Assembly (NCBI GenBank): GCA_020466095.1
Contig: CM035806.1
Coordinates: 110,046,139-110,110,138, forward strand
Length of the DNA stretch: 64,000 bases
DNA from: Chlorops oryzae
Taxonomy: Eukaryota > Arthropoda > Insecta > Diptera > Chloropidae
Direction: 5' to 3'
In this document: piece after piece, positions 19,650 to 30,090 of the stretch
How positions within the stretch are numbered: position 1 is the first letter of the stretch
Layout of the letters: every line of letters starts with the position of its first letter
Notes under the pieces: generated by a model
Told to the model about the DNA's origin: nothing
Databases searched by the model: none
Seen by the model: only the letters and a program-made list of their open reading frames with translations
Program-made: the position numbers and the translations under genes

Positions 19650-21106
19650 TTGCGTATTTCTTACTGTTTGCCACTACACATGCGTATTTGGTAGTGTCAC
19701 CAATTACAGATCAACGCGGATTTATAGAAGTACATATGTACCAAACAGAAATAGTAAAGGAATCACTCACAGTACTCTATATAATACACCCCAAAGAAAT
19801 AGAAAAAATCGTAAACTCGATGGAAGAACTCATCGCGGCAACAGATATACAAAATAAAGGCTTGTTAATGGGTGAAATAAAAACAGTAAAGGCAAAATTA
19901 AAATCAATCATGCCCCTAGGGAGACAAAAAAGAGGTCTGATTAACGCTATTGGCAGAGCAGGTAATTGGTTATTCGGCGTTATGGACGATGAAGATCGTC
20001 AAGAAATCGAAGAGCATTTAAAATTAGCATCAGAAAATAGTCATAATCCCATTGGCGGTCTGAATGAGCAAATTTCGATCAACAGTTACTTCAATGAAAC
20101 ACTAGGAAATTTGAAAAATGCAATAGAGAAAGATCGAAACGTTTTTAATAGCATAAATAAAAACAATGGAGATATTTTGAGACATATGCTATTTAATGAC
20201 CAATTGTACAAACTAAAAAGTATCGAAGAAAAATTAAATCTGATCCAAGACAGTATAGCGGCAGCCAAACACGGCCTCATGCATCCCAGCATCCTAACAG
20301 CAGAAGAGGTGGAAAAATTCAAAATAGATTTTTTTAAATTAAAATTCGCACGAGTAGGAGTAATGACATGTGTAGACGACGCTTTGGTAATAGTGATTAA
20401 AGTTCCAAAAATTCTAGAGAAAATTGAGGTAAATCTCATTACTGCAGTACCAAATAAGGACTTTTACGAAATTTTGGCAGAAGATGAATTAATCACCTCG
20501 ATTAATAATACAATTTATTCGTACAACGAAAACGCAGTGATGAGAGAATTGAAAAGGAGTAGCCATTGTTCAATTCAGGATAACTGCAATTTTATCTTCA
20601 ACAATAGAACATTTGTTAAATACATAGACGAAGGGACGGTTATTGTTAAAAACGCAGAAGGCATGAAATTAGAAAATAATTGCGATAAAAGAAGTCTTAC
20701 CTTGAACAATAACGCCCTTATAACATTTTCTAATTGCAGCATTAAGTTAGGAAAAGAGGAATTTTTTAATATGAAAACAGTAATTGAAGACGTTTACTAC
20801 TACCCGGCGGGCAAAATAATTAACACAATGTCCAATGATTCAATAATTTTTGAAGATATAGTCGTTAATAATTTCAAAAACAGGCCATTTATAAAGGAAT
20901 TGACGCTTCATAGAAACGTCTCATATGGCATAAGCGCATCTCTATTAGTTCTGGTTATTGTAGTTATAATAGGGGTAGTAATATTGTTTAAAAGGAAATC
21001 AATGAAGGTAGAAATAAAACAAGAATTGCCTAAAGTAGACAACAAAAGAGAAAGTCTCAGAACAGTAAATAAACGCTATAGAGAACAAATAACAGAATCA
21101 GCATAA
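19649..21106 (+). CDS. env: Env of element A (errantivirus/baculovirus-F-like fusion glycoprotein), second exon
   Basis: About 485 residues, uninterrupted. It begins with a hydrophobic signal-like segment. A furin-type cleavage site RQKR lies at about residue 92-95 and is followed directly by a glycine-rich fusion-peptide-like segment (GLINAIGRAGNWLFG). A long helical region follows, then several Asn-x-Ser/Thr sites, a Cys-rich C-terminal ectodomain, one membrane span (about residues 430-452, SLLVLVIVVIIGVVILF) and a basic tail of about 35 residues. These are features of the F-like envelope of insect errantiviruses. The protein would mediate membrane fusion at the cell surface or endosome. 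No stop or frameshift is visible. Confidence 0.88.
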   Translation, partial: VAYFLLFATTHAYLVVSPITDQRGFIEVHMYQTEIVKESLTVLYIIHPKEIEKIVNSMEELIAATDIQNKGLLMGEIKTVKAKLKSIMPLGRQKRGLINAIGRAGNWLFGVMDDEDRQEIEEHLKLASENSHNPIGGLNEQISINSYFNETLGNLKNAIEKDRNVFNSINKNNGDILRHMLFNDQLYKLKSIEEKLNLIQDSIAAAKHGLMHPSILTAEEVEKFKIDFFKLKFARVGVMTCVDDALVIVIKVPKILEKIEVNLITAVPNKDFYEILAEDELITSINNTIYSYNENAVMRELKRSSHCSIQDNCNFIFNNRTFVKYIDEGTVIVKNAEGMKLENNCDKRSLTLNNNALITFSNCSIKLGKEEFFNMKTVIEDVYYYPAGKIINTMSNDSIIFEDIVVNNFKNRPFIKELTLHRNVSYGISASLLVLVIVVIIGVVILFKRKSMKVEIKQELPKVDNKRESLRTVNKRYREQITESA

Positions 21107-21562
21107 AAATAAAAATAACAAAATAAAAAATTTTTCCAACACTCAGTAATTGAAGAATAAATCATGCGTAGCAGTAACCACGTAAGTTGGGGCTCAGGGC
21201 CATTAACGCACGATTCTGAGTTTCTTTTCAGGCAAACCTCACGGAGAATACATTCGATTTTCGGCACCTAGCAAAGAATTGCAGACATAATCATCTAGTT
21301 TGGTATATATAAATAACACAAAGTTTAATAGGTATATACATATACTCAATACAGTAAAAATAGTTACATCTGTATTACATATATATTATATATATACATC
21401 ATGAAACGACTGATACCTTGAAAAAAATAGGTATTTTTGTTGCAATCCATCCTTGAATCCATATAAAAATACCGATAAAATATTTGTATTCGATTAATAA
21501 TTTGTTTTCAAAAAAAAAAAAAACAGTAAAATTCACAGTGACAATAAAAGTAAATTTTTAAC
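21107..21562 (+). other. env-to-protease intergenic region with a possible 50-nt intron
   Basis: Non-coding. GTAAGT at 21182 and 'gagtttcttttcag' ending at 21231 form a canonical donor and acceptor 50 nt apart. Either site could instead pair with more distant sites to make a subgenomic mRNA for the downstream ORF. (TA)-rich runs lie at about 21376-21398 and an A-run at 21510-21524. Confidence 0.45.
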
Positions 21563-21665
21563 ATGGAGCTAATGTGTTCATACAAAATCAATAATAGAGT
21601 CACTTTGATTCATAAAAAAGACTACAATATCTTAATTGAAAATAAATGGCTAACAGACATCCATA

Positions 21666-22957
21666 ACAGGTTGGCTGATAAGTCCCCGGTCTAACAAAGA
21701 AAAACACATTTTTTTGTCAAAATTCGTTTTTATTATTCAACATAGTTCCCTTCAAGAGCGATACAACGATTATAACGACCTTCCAATTTTTTGATACCAT
21801 TTTGGTAGTACTCCTTCGGTTTTGCCTCAAAATAGGCCTCAGTTTCGGCGATCACCTCTTCATTGCAGCCAAATTTTTTCCCTGCGAGCATCCTTTTGAG
21901 GTCTGAGAACAAGAAAAAGTCGCTGGGGGCCAGATCTGGAGAATACGGTGGGTGGGGAAGCAATTCGAACCCTAATTCATGAATTTTTGCCATCGTTCTC
22001 AATGACTTGTGGCACGGTGCGTTGTCTTGGTGGAACAACACTTTTTTCTTCTTCATATGGGGCCGTTTTGCCGCGATTTCGACCTTCAAACGCTCCAATA
22101 ACGACATATAATAGTACCTGTTGATGGTTTATCCCTTCTCAAGATAATCGATAAAAATTATTCCATGCCCATCCCAAAAAACAGAGGAATTACTTTGCCA
22201 GCGGACTTTTGAGTCTTTCTACGCTTCGGAGACGGTTCACCGATCGCTGTCCACTCAGCCGACTGTCGATTGGACTCAGGAGTGTAGTGATAGAGCCATG
22301 TTTCATCCAATGTCACATATCGACGCAAAAACTCGGGTGTATTGCGAGTTAACAGCTGCAAACACCGCTCAGAATCATCAACACGTTGTTGTTTTTGGTC
22401 AAATGTGAGCTCGCGCGGCACCCATTTTGCACAGAGCTTTTTCATATCCAAATATTGATGAATGATATGACCAACACGTTCCTTTGATATCTTTAAGGCC
22501 TCTGCTATCTCGATCAACTTCATTTTACGGTCATTCAAAATCATTTTGTGAATTTTTTTGATGTTTTCGTCGGTAACCACCTCTTTCGGGCGTCCACTGC
22601 GTTCACCGTCCTCTGTGCTCATTTCACCACGCTTGAATCTTGCATACCAATCAATTATTGTTGATTTTCCTGGGGCAGAGTCCGGAAACTCATTATCAAG
22701 CCAAGTTTTTGCTTCCACTGTATTTTTTCCCTTCAGAAAACAGTATTTTATCAAAACACGAAATTCCTTTTTTTCCATTTTTTTCACAATAACAAAAGTT
22801 GCTTCACAAAAGACGCTCTATCTCACAAACTAATTGACTTACAGACGTCAAATTTTGACACGAATCATTTGAAGGTTCCCACTTTATAAAAATAATATGC
22901 ATTTAATACTAGCGACGCCATCTATGTGTCAGACCGGGGACTTATCAGCCAACCTGT
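21666..22957 (-). mobile_element. Himar1-like mariner, copy H2
   Basis: A 1292-bp element with Himar1-type termini, flanked by TA at 21664-21665 and 22958-22959. It is nearly identical to H1 (9446-10737), differing at scattered positions by eye, and is inserted in codon 35 of the Ulp1-like ORF. It must be younger than element A. Confidence 0.95.
21733..22778 (-). pseudogene. Himar1-like mariner transposase (H2), one frameshift
   Basis: Same protein as H1 with VTLDETW, FHQDNAPCHK and YSPDLAPSDFF all present. Here the frame is broken by a 1-bp deletion near 22180 (AAAAAACAGAGG replaces the H1 sequence), after 'KTQKSAGKV'. The site differs from the H1 lesion, so the two copies were inactivated independently. 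Total length is 1046 nt. Confidence 0.9.
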
Positions 22958-23682
22958 TATCAACGTTTTTCTAAGTTGGATTCTTAACAGTCATAAGCTT
23001 AAAACTAAAGTACACGTATTTAGCTCGTTCGCATATTCAGCTATTAAAGCTGCAAGAATGACGAAAGATAAAGGTATTTCGGAACTACGAATTAAATCTT
23101 TGATTAAAAACGTGGATATTGACAACATAGAAGGTTTTCTTTTTCCTGTTTGTCATCAGAATCATTGGATGCTAATAGTGGTCAAAGAAAACCTTATTTA
23201 CATATTAGATTCTTTACAACCTCATAGTCTAGATGAAATAAGTCACAATATAAAATTCTTTTTACTTAAAGTACGGGAGCTCGGTTGTAATAATTTTAAT
23301 GATGTAATGAAAACATTTTATCCCAAATGCATCCAACAAGAAAATTTAATAGATTGCGGAATATTCATTTTAAGATTCGCCAATGAATTTTGTAAATGTA
23401 TAAAGGAAAAGAAAGAATACAATCCATCCGAAGATATGTCAATAGAATCATTAAAAATATCAAGATTATTCCTATTAGAATTGTTAAAGAATTGGGAAAA
23501 AGATCAAAATGTAATAACAGAAATAGAAAACAAAACCTTATTTGAAATACTAAAAAACATGAAAAAAGGAAAGAAAAAAAGAGCAATGAAACAAAAGAAA
23601 ATAGAGTTAAATGGAAAAGTTTTTAAACTTACTATAAACAGAAATATTTCATTTGCAATTAAACTATTAGAAAATAAGAAAT

Positions 23683-23684
<2 letters not shown>

Positions 23685-23714
<30 letters not shown>

Positions 23715-24309
23715 CACATAAAAAATATATATATAAAACTATAAACAACAAAAAAAAATAATAAATAAATATAAGCGAGAAAATTGTAACGAAAAATTAG
23801 AGAATTATAATTATATTTTATGCAAAAATCTTAAACTAAGTAATCATAAGTCAACGGGCCTCGAGCGCACAACATTAAAATCAACAATCTTAACATGAGC
23901 TTCGGCACAAGTCATAAGAATTCAATCACCACTTTTCTTGGATAAGGGAGGGGACGACGAAATCGTCTTCATAACAACATCAACAACGAAAATGCTTTCT
24001 GAACAGAACAGCAGCAAACAACAAAGCTACTTCGGCGCAGAGTCGAAATCATATACAACTTCATTTCATCGGACGAGCAGATGGCAATTTCGAAGACAAC
24101 ATTTCAACAATTGCTGTTATAGTGCAACACCTTTCCTTCAACAAGAAGCAAAATTGACACAGCGTTAATTTCAAGCATCAGAACAATGATAATAGTCTTG
24201 CTGCCAAGAAGTAACAAAATCAACAAATAAAACATCGGCAAGCCTACAGTGTCACCAACACATACGTGCCATCATCATATTCCTTATCACCACGATGGGC
24301 ACAATTTCT
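23685..24309 (+). other. 3' untranslated region of element A
   Basis: Contains an A-run at about 23690-23714 and AT-rich sequence. Then there is 400 bp of more balanced CA-rich sequence with a short unassigned open frame (about 23938-24168) with no recognisable domain. No coding function is supported. Confidence 0.5.
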
Positions 24310-24324
24310 TCAAAGGGGGAGGGA
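24310..24324 (+). promoter_or_regulatory. polypurine tract of element A
   Basis: The purine run AAAGGGGGAGGGA directly precedes the 3' LTR. Element B has a near-identical tract (GAAAAGGGAGGGA) before its 3' LTR. Confidence 0.85.
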
Positions 24325-24981
24325 TGTTGTGAGTTATGCTCAAACATTCCCCATTACGTGTCCCCTCTTGCCTCCGCCACTGTACATTGAAAACCAACAG
24401 TGAAATTGCGCAAGTAAAGAACAACAACAAAGAGCAAGCACTAACGCAATAACCGAGAAATGTTCGAGTAAGCAGAATTGCAGCCACGAGCGAATACTAA
24501 AGTCAACAGCACCAGTCGCGGTAATATGCAAATCAACATTATTATGTAGGTCGAATGTTCTGAGGTAATATCGGAAACGGACCTACGACAACATTCAAGC
24601 GACAGAAGAAAGTGCATTAAGTCAAAGGGTCGCTGAGAAAGCACCAGATCAGCATTATGTTCTTATAAAAGCGGAGCTCGAATCCATGGAAAGGCAGATT
24701 GATCTTTACGTTAATTACGAAGATATCTCACTTCATCGCACGTACTTACCAAGAAGCCACGACGATTGGAGTTAAATAGTAAGAATAGGGAAGTTTTTCG
24801 AGTAATTAAAAGGAGCTAGGATACATAAGAAACCTTGTTAGGCATAAGGATTGATATTTATTAAATAAAAGGATTTTAAACTGACAATCTCATCTTTTAT
24901 TTAAAGGAATACAGGATTGTATGACGTGCGTACCTATCAAAGTGCCACGGCGTCATACCTTTTAATCCCCGTATCCCAACA
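24325..24981 (+). repeat. 3' LTR of element A (657 bp)
   Basis: Same length as the 5' LTR with about six substitutions by eye and no indels seen. Followed by CTTG (24982-24985). Confidence 0.95.
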
Positions 24982-24985
24982 CTTG

Positions 24986-25372
24986 GACATCTCAGTAGTT
25001 ATACACTCCTTTGTTACATTACTTCAACCTACAATTCTCATAGGTAAGCATTATGCGGATGAACTTATAAGACGTAACAAAATTGTCCGAACAATTTTTT
25101 GAAATTTTTTCATGCACTCATATAAATTGTGCAGATTAATTTTTTAAAAGAACAATTGCTACAAGTAATTAAGCGGTTCGGGATTTTCACTTTTATTTCA
25201 AGCGCTTTATTTTGTATACTCTATACGTATTTCGGCGAATTGGCGTCCGCCTTAATCAGGATTATTCCTAATTCCTACATCATCATACTCTGCACGTTAA
25301 ATATATGTACACTGTGCCAAGTAAAAATTTAATTTTGTATGAACAGGGCCTGCAAAAATTTTTAAAACGAAG
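24986..25372. other. spacer, nothing recognised
   Basis: AT-rich sequence right of element A. Together with 11582-11874 it represents the pre-insertion locus. Short open frames show no domain. Confidence 0.4.
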
Positions 25373-25380
25373 GCAGGGAT

Positions 25381-25838
25381 CAGTGCTCGGATTTGAATAT
25401 TTTTAAAGGTGGTAGATTTTTAAAGAAGAAGGGGAAGATTCGTATAAAAAGTTTTAGATTTAAAATTGCTTAAAGTATAAATATGTATAGATATATATTT
25501 CATCAGATCATTGGGCAAATTACATGTTTTTAGGTATTTTCTCTTCTTTAAATAAAAAATTTGTCAATATTTATTGGATGTCGTCACGCGCCAATACTGC
25601 CATTCTTGACAACATACTTGTCAATAGGAAGCTGCCAACATATTTCTCAATAACACATAACATTGAAGCACATTTGTTTATGCTCTCAATGATTCTAAAT
25701 GATCATAAAATAAATAACAGAAAGGCATAAATAAGTAAACAAAAAAAAAAGCGGTAGATTTGGACCTAGCGCGCTAGAAGTGGTAATAGTGAAAAAAGTG
25801 GTCGATCTTCCATCAAAGTGGTAGAAGTCCGAGCACTG
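25381..25838. mobile_element. hAT-type MITE, CAGTGCTCGGA termini
   Basis: Inverted termini CAGTGCTCGGA bound a 458-bp non-coding element. The flanking 8-mers are gcagggat (25373-25380) and acagggat (25839-25846), a 7/8 match. CAGTG termini with an 8-bp duplication indicate the hAT superfamily. Confidence 0.8.
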
Positions 25839-25846
25839 ACAGGGAT

Positions 25847-26247
25847 CGAAAATATTTATGACATTGATTTGGAAAAATTTTATCTGCAATTTTAATTTAA
25901 AACTTGAAGTAAAATTATTTTTTTCTATCTTATACTTATATTAAAATCGCCAAAAAAAATACAAAATGGGACCTATTTTCTTACATTTAAATTAATAAGT
26001 CTAAGGGGAGGGAGTTTGAAAAATCGCCAAAAATTGCGTACGTGATACTTGAATGCTCCCTTTTATGTACATAATGAGTGCTTTCTTATGATGTTATCAC
26101 GTAAAACTATCGTCCGTAAATTGACTTTACAGACACCAATTTTTTTTTAGTAGTTAATATATAAAAAACCAACACGTTTGAAAAAAAATTTTACGACAAC
26201 AATTATTAAAAAGATTGTCAAGTCCAAATTGCAGGCATTTTTTAACA
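25847..26247. other. spacer, nothing recognised
   Basis: AT-rich; no ORF or repeat identified. Confidence 0.4.
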
Positions 26248-26254
26248 GGGTTGG

Positions 26255-26332
26255 CAACCGTTACCGAAACCGTAACCGTAACCGTAACCGTTTGAAAACC
26301 GTGTCTTTTCCGATACCGTTACCGTAACCGAA
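26255..26332. repeat. (ACCGTA)n-type short repeat
   Basis: ACCGTA, ACCGTT and ACCGAA hexamers recur just inside a CAGGGTTGGCAAC sequence at 26248 that resembles a hAT terminus. It probably marks the left end of the hAT relic described next. Confidence 0.7.
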
Positions 26333-27094
26333 ATAAAAAACATATCGGTTTCGGTATTACTTTACAAAAAAAATTTATGGGATAAAAATTTTATCAATAT
26401 TTTTATATGGCAAGACTTGCGACTCTGTAAGCTCTTGTCTCGTGTAATGTCCCAGCTATGTTGCCATGTTTAGCTAGTGTGCCATTGAATCGGCTAATTT
26501 GCTGTACTACCAAGAGCAACGTTTGGATGTGGGCAAAATAAGCATGGAAAATAATAGCCTGGATAGTAGTTCTCAGGCCCGTGCGCACGGGGGGGGGTTT
26601 CGGGTGTTAAAACCCCCCCCCATTGAGAATAAGAATTATAAATATTATATATAAAACGAAAAAGGAAATTTCGCACAATGGGCCAAGCTGATGCAAGAAG
26701 AATTGCATGAGCTGTCGCGTACTCGGCAACTCGTGCAAATACTTGATATAAAATAATTGGCAAATACTCCAAATAGTTTCCATTTTAATTTTTGTACTTT
26801 GATAGAAATTTTTCATGATAGACTATTGGCACCTAGAAATTTGAAAATTCTCCGGCAGAAATTTCAATTGAGGTAACTGATCCAAATAAGGAAATGCGAT
26901 CCAAATAAAAACATTCGAAATCAATTCGATTTCAATAGAAATTTATTTGTCCAGATGAACATCGAAATTGCACAATTTCAGAAAATTTCGGAACAAATCT
27001 GACATTTAAAATTGAGTCAATTTAAATTTTGTTCTGAAATTGATTGCTTAAATACAAATATCGCATGTAGGCAAAAATTTTCGTGTATTGTAAG

Positions 27095-27949
27095 CAGGGT
27101 TGGGCATAATGCATTAAATAATAAATGCAATAAGCATTTCACTACCATTAACTCTTTAGTGGTAATGAAGAAACGAGTTTCACTATCACTAAACGTATAG
27201 TGAAAATTAAATAAAGTTTCACTATCACTAAACGTTTAGTGAAAATGAAATAAAGTTACACTGTCACGATGCCTTCAGTGCTAGTGAAATGAAATTGCAC
27301 TATCACTAAAGTTTAGTGCTAGTGAAAAAAAGACTGGTTTTTGAGGAAGTAAAATGCATTACAATTTTGTTTCAATTAATCTTTATTTGCCTTATATAAA
27401 ACCAACATTTCGAAATTGGAATCGCTGAGATTTTGCCTCGAAGACCGATTTACGATTCCAGCGAAAGAAAAGAGCCTTTCTACTGGCGCAGATGAAGGAA
27501 GCGGCGTGTTGTATTTCAAAAATACTTTTTTAACTACAATGATTCAATACTCCTGTCATCATCGGCAAGGTATAAAATTGTTTCAGTCGCCGTTTTTCCA
27601 CCTTGTAAATCATTATGTCGATCTTCAGAAAAACAAGAATTTCGAAAATAATTGTATTAAATAAGGCTAAAAAAGATTAGTTGAAACAAAATTATAATGC
27701 ATTTTACTTCCTCAAAAACCAGTCTTTTTTTCACTAGCACTAAACTTTAGTGATAGTGCAATTTCATTTCACTAGCACTGAAGGCATCGTGACAGTGTAA
27801 CTTTATTTCATTTTCACTAAACGTTTAGTGATAGTGAAGCATTATTTAATTTTCACTATACGTTTAGTGATAGTGAAACTCGTTTCTTCATTACCACTAA
27901 AGAGTTAATGGTAGTGCAATTTAGTGGTAGTTCAAAATGCCCAACCCTG
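27095..27949. mobile_element. palindromic hAT deletion derivative, CAGGGTTGGGCAT termini
   Basis: Termini CAGGGTTGGGCAT and its complement with a perfect 8-bp duplication ATTGTAAG (27087-27094 and 27950-27957). Arms of about 270 bp (27098-27370 and 27690-27945) are inverted copies rich in 'cactatcactaaacg' words. The central part holds a transposase remnant. It is nested in the previous hAT element. Confidence 0.9.
27405..27545 (-). pseudogene. hAT transposase C-terminal remnant
   Basis: On the minus strand this encodes 'KYNTPLPSSAPVERLFSFAG' followed by 'IVNRSSRQNLSD', the hAT C-terminal dimerisation region. It closely resembles the end of the hAT relic at 42.1-43.9 kb, suggesting the palindromic element derives from that family. 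Confidence 0.75.
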
Positions 27950-28682
27950 ATTGTAAGGCTTGCTTTTAACCGATATTTACTGTATATCTATGTCTAATTG
28001 TCGACGTCGAAAAGGCTCTGCCGCGATCGAGAAATTCACCCTTAGGCAGGTTTAGCAAATTCAACTCTTTCGAGAAATTCACATTTTGGAAGACTTTTTT
28101 TCTGTGCCTCGAAGGGTTTCTTTGTTGCATGAAACTCACCAAAACTGAATTGTTATAATAAAGTCATTGAAATCGTTACTCTTGATTTTTAACCAATAGT
28201 TTTAATTAATAGAAAAAAACCCCCCCCTTGGGCAATTCCTGCGCACGGGCCTGGTAGTTCTATCTCAGGTACATCAGATGATGTGATATTGATGCTACGA
28301 TCTATGGAAATCAATAAAAGGTCTACTGAATCGTATAAAAAATCCAGTGCTGGAAACATTACGTCTTTGATAAAGCTTTTTCTAAAAGAAAAAAGAGTTG
28401 ACCGCAGAGAGAACGTGATACAATGGTAGGAACAAAAATCAACCAAAAAACCCATTTTTTATGAGCTAGCCAAAATTGCTCTTGCAGTGCCTCCCACGTC
28501 GAATGCCTTTTTTCGGGAGCCAAGTTCATTATGAACGCACAAAGAAACCGTCTGGATGCTAAAAGTTTTTCCGCTGTTATGGTAATAAGAAACAACAGTC
28601 TGCTTTGCAAATAAAATGGATGAGAAGTTCTAAGCTATTTTTGAAATGCCTTAAATCGCGTTTAGTGAATAAATGTTAAAGC

Positions 28683-29180
28683 TGTTGTGAGGCAATTGCA
28701 AGCAATGAGAAGAACAAGAACGAAATCAGATCATAAACACCAAATTTATGTCACACGCGCATGGATTGAGCAATATCAATAAATCGAAGTAAGCGAAGCA
28801 GAGCTTAAGCAATCGAATCGAAAACGCAAGCTGGCGTTTTGACACATATTGCATTGGCGCGCTGGCCACAGCACAGGTGACCAAATACCCAAATATGCTG
28901 AGTTAGATATGTGTCACAGTGCGGCACAGGTGACCCAATAAATATGCAAATATGCTGTGTTGGATATGTGTCACCAGAAACAGAGCAGAAAATGAGTGAC
29001 CTACGACACTGTTGTGGTAGCAGCTATCAGTGAGGGCAGAGGCAGCGTTTTCACTATAAAAGATGTTGATCAACCAATGTTCTGGGAGTCTACGGTAGTC
29101 TGCAGTCTCGAATCGTCGCTTCAGTTAGTCATCGTTAAATAAAATTAAGTTAAAATAATGTATAATTAAATAGGTAGTCA
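28683..29180 (+). repeat. LTR of the element-B family (solo or truncated)
   Basis: Starts TGTTGTGAGGCAATTGC and tracks the 3' LTR of element B (55143 on), including 'cactataaaagatgttgatc' with a TATA box at about 29055. Similarity ends about 29175, just before the TTAA target of piggyBac element 2, so the last about 80 bp are missing or replaced. It carries a short extra segment near 28738-28763 absent from the 55-kb LTR. Confidence 0.8.
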
Positions 29181-30090
29181 ATACAGACTGTTTAACCCTC
29201 GAACTGGCACATGGTTCTGGCCAGATATATTTAGTTTTCATACTTAAATCTAGCATACTTCTATTATAGGTACATGGCTGTAATTTCAGGTAATCTCCAC
29301 AAATATTGTTGGCTTTCGATGTATAAATTAATAATTGAAAAAAAGTCCTTGGAACAGGGCGAAAAAGCCAAATAAAAAATCTACACCTCACTTTTGGTAA
29401 TTGTAATTCCCGCTTTATTCATTGAACGTAAGTGAAGAAGTAGTCTAGTTTTTGTGCGGTAATTTTGAACTTGTGAATAATTTTACGCAGTTAGATTTGT
29501 TGTGTTGTTAGTATATTATGACTGATGAACTGGAATTTATTTATAATACACGCTTGCGTAGCGCGAATTTGCAACCGCAATTGTCGGAGGCATTAGTGCG
29601 CGATTTTCAATGTCATGTAGAAACTGATGAAAATTATGATGTTTTTGAAAACGATGGTGACGACACTGCTAATTATGTGCCAGAATATGATGCATCAGAC
29701 ATAGAAAATGATTTGAAAATTGAAGCTAACGAAGTTTATGATAGTGATGAAGACGCAGATGAAGAAGAAGAAAGTGGAAATGATGCTGAAGCAGCAAATG
29801 AAGTCGACTTAGGCTGTTTTTATGGTAAGGACGGTACTAAATGGAACGAAACTGAACCCTGCATTTCGTTTGCGCCAGCATAATATCATGCATTTTCAAT
29901 CTGGAACAAAAACAAGGCTCACCAATCCAGTTGAGGTATTCAAGCTATTTTTCTCAACCAGTATTACGTTCGTCATCATTAGTGAAACAAATCGGCATGG
30001 GCGAGAATCAATTAGAAAATGGAATGAAGAACATCCAGAGTCTATCGAAAGAAAATGGATTGATTTGACAAGCTCTGAGCTAGATGCATT

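Larger units (their letters stand above)
21563..23684 (+). pseudogene. Ulp1/SENP-like C48 cysteine protease ORF, split by a mariner
   Basis: The ATG at 21563 begins a frame that runs to 21665, is interrupted by mariner H2 inserted at TA, and resumes in the same frame at 22960 once the mariner plus one TA is discounted. It ends at 23684. Total coding capacity is about 276 residues with no other lesion. The C48 signature is clear: ENKWLTD near the N terminus, the catalytic His in VCHQNHWMLIVV, Asp in IYILDSL, a Gln in KCIQQENLIDCG and the Cys in DCGIFIL. The last about 60 residues are Lys-rich. Such proteases cleave SUMO or similar modifiers, or viral polyproteins in adenoviruses. It lies between env and the 3' LTR, so it is a cargo or accessory gene. 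Confidence 0.88.
11879..24981 (+). mobile_element. element A: env-bearing Ty3/gypsy (errantivirus-like) LTR element with phosphatase and Ulp1-like protease
   Basis: A 13.1-kb element with 657-bp LTRs, TGTT...AACA ends and a 4-bp duplication CTTG (11875-11878 and 24982-24985). It has a primer-binding site fitting tRNA-Ser and a polypurine tract before the 3' LTR. The order is leader, gag, pol with protease, RT, RNase H and integrase, a protein-tyrosine-phosphatase domain in frame with integrase, env, and a Ulp1/C48-type protease ORF. A 1.29-kb Himar1-like mariner sits in the last ORF, so the element itself is about 11.8 kb. Element B (about 45.1-55.6 kb) is a decayed relative lacking the phosphatase and protease. 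The LTRs differ at about six positions, which implies a young insertion. Confidence 0.95.
26574..28253. mobile_element. non-autonomous hAT element, CAGGCCCGTGCGCA termini
   Basis: Inverted termini CAGGCCCGTGCGCA, followed on both inner sides by G- or C-runs, bound a 1680-bp segment with a perfect 8-bp duplication GTAGTTCT (26566-26573 and 28254-28261). It is non-coding apart from an element nested inside it (27095-27949). Confidence 0.85.
26248..28650 (+). pseudogene. hAT transposase relic, split by nested hAT MITEs
   Basis: A degraded hAT frame. The left part (to 26573) ends in a frame encoding 'MENNSLDSSS'. Across the inserted element it continues at 28262 with 'SGTSDDVILMLRSMEINKRS' and 'IFYELAKIALAVPPTSNAFF', the hAT dimerisation-domain pattern (VPxTS), then stops. 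It is heavily truncated with no intact catalytic core. Interrupted by 26574-28253. Confidence 0.65.

Noticed and set aside
23938..24168. Small ORF before the 3' LTR of element A
   Set aside because: 76 codons, Ser/Thr/Gln-rich, no homology pattern and no counterpart in element B. It may be 3' UTR only.
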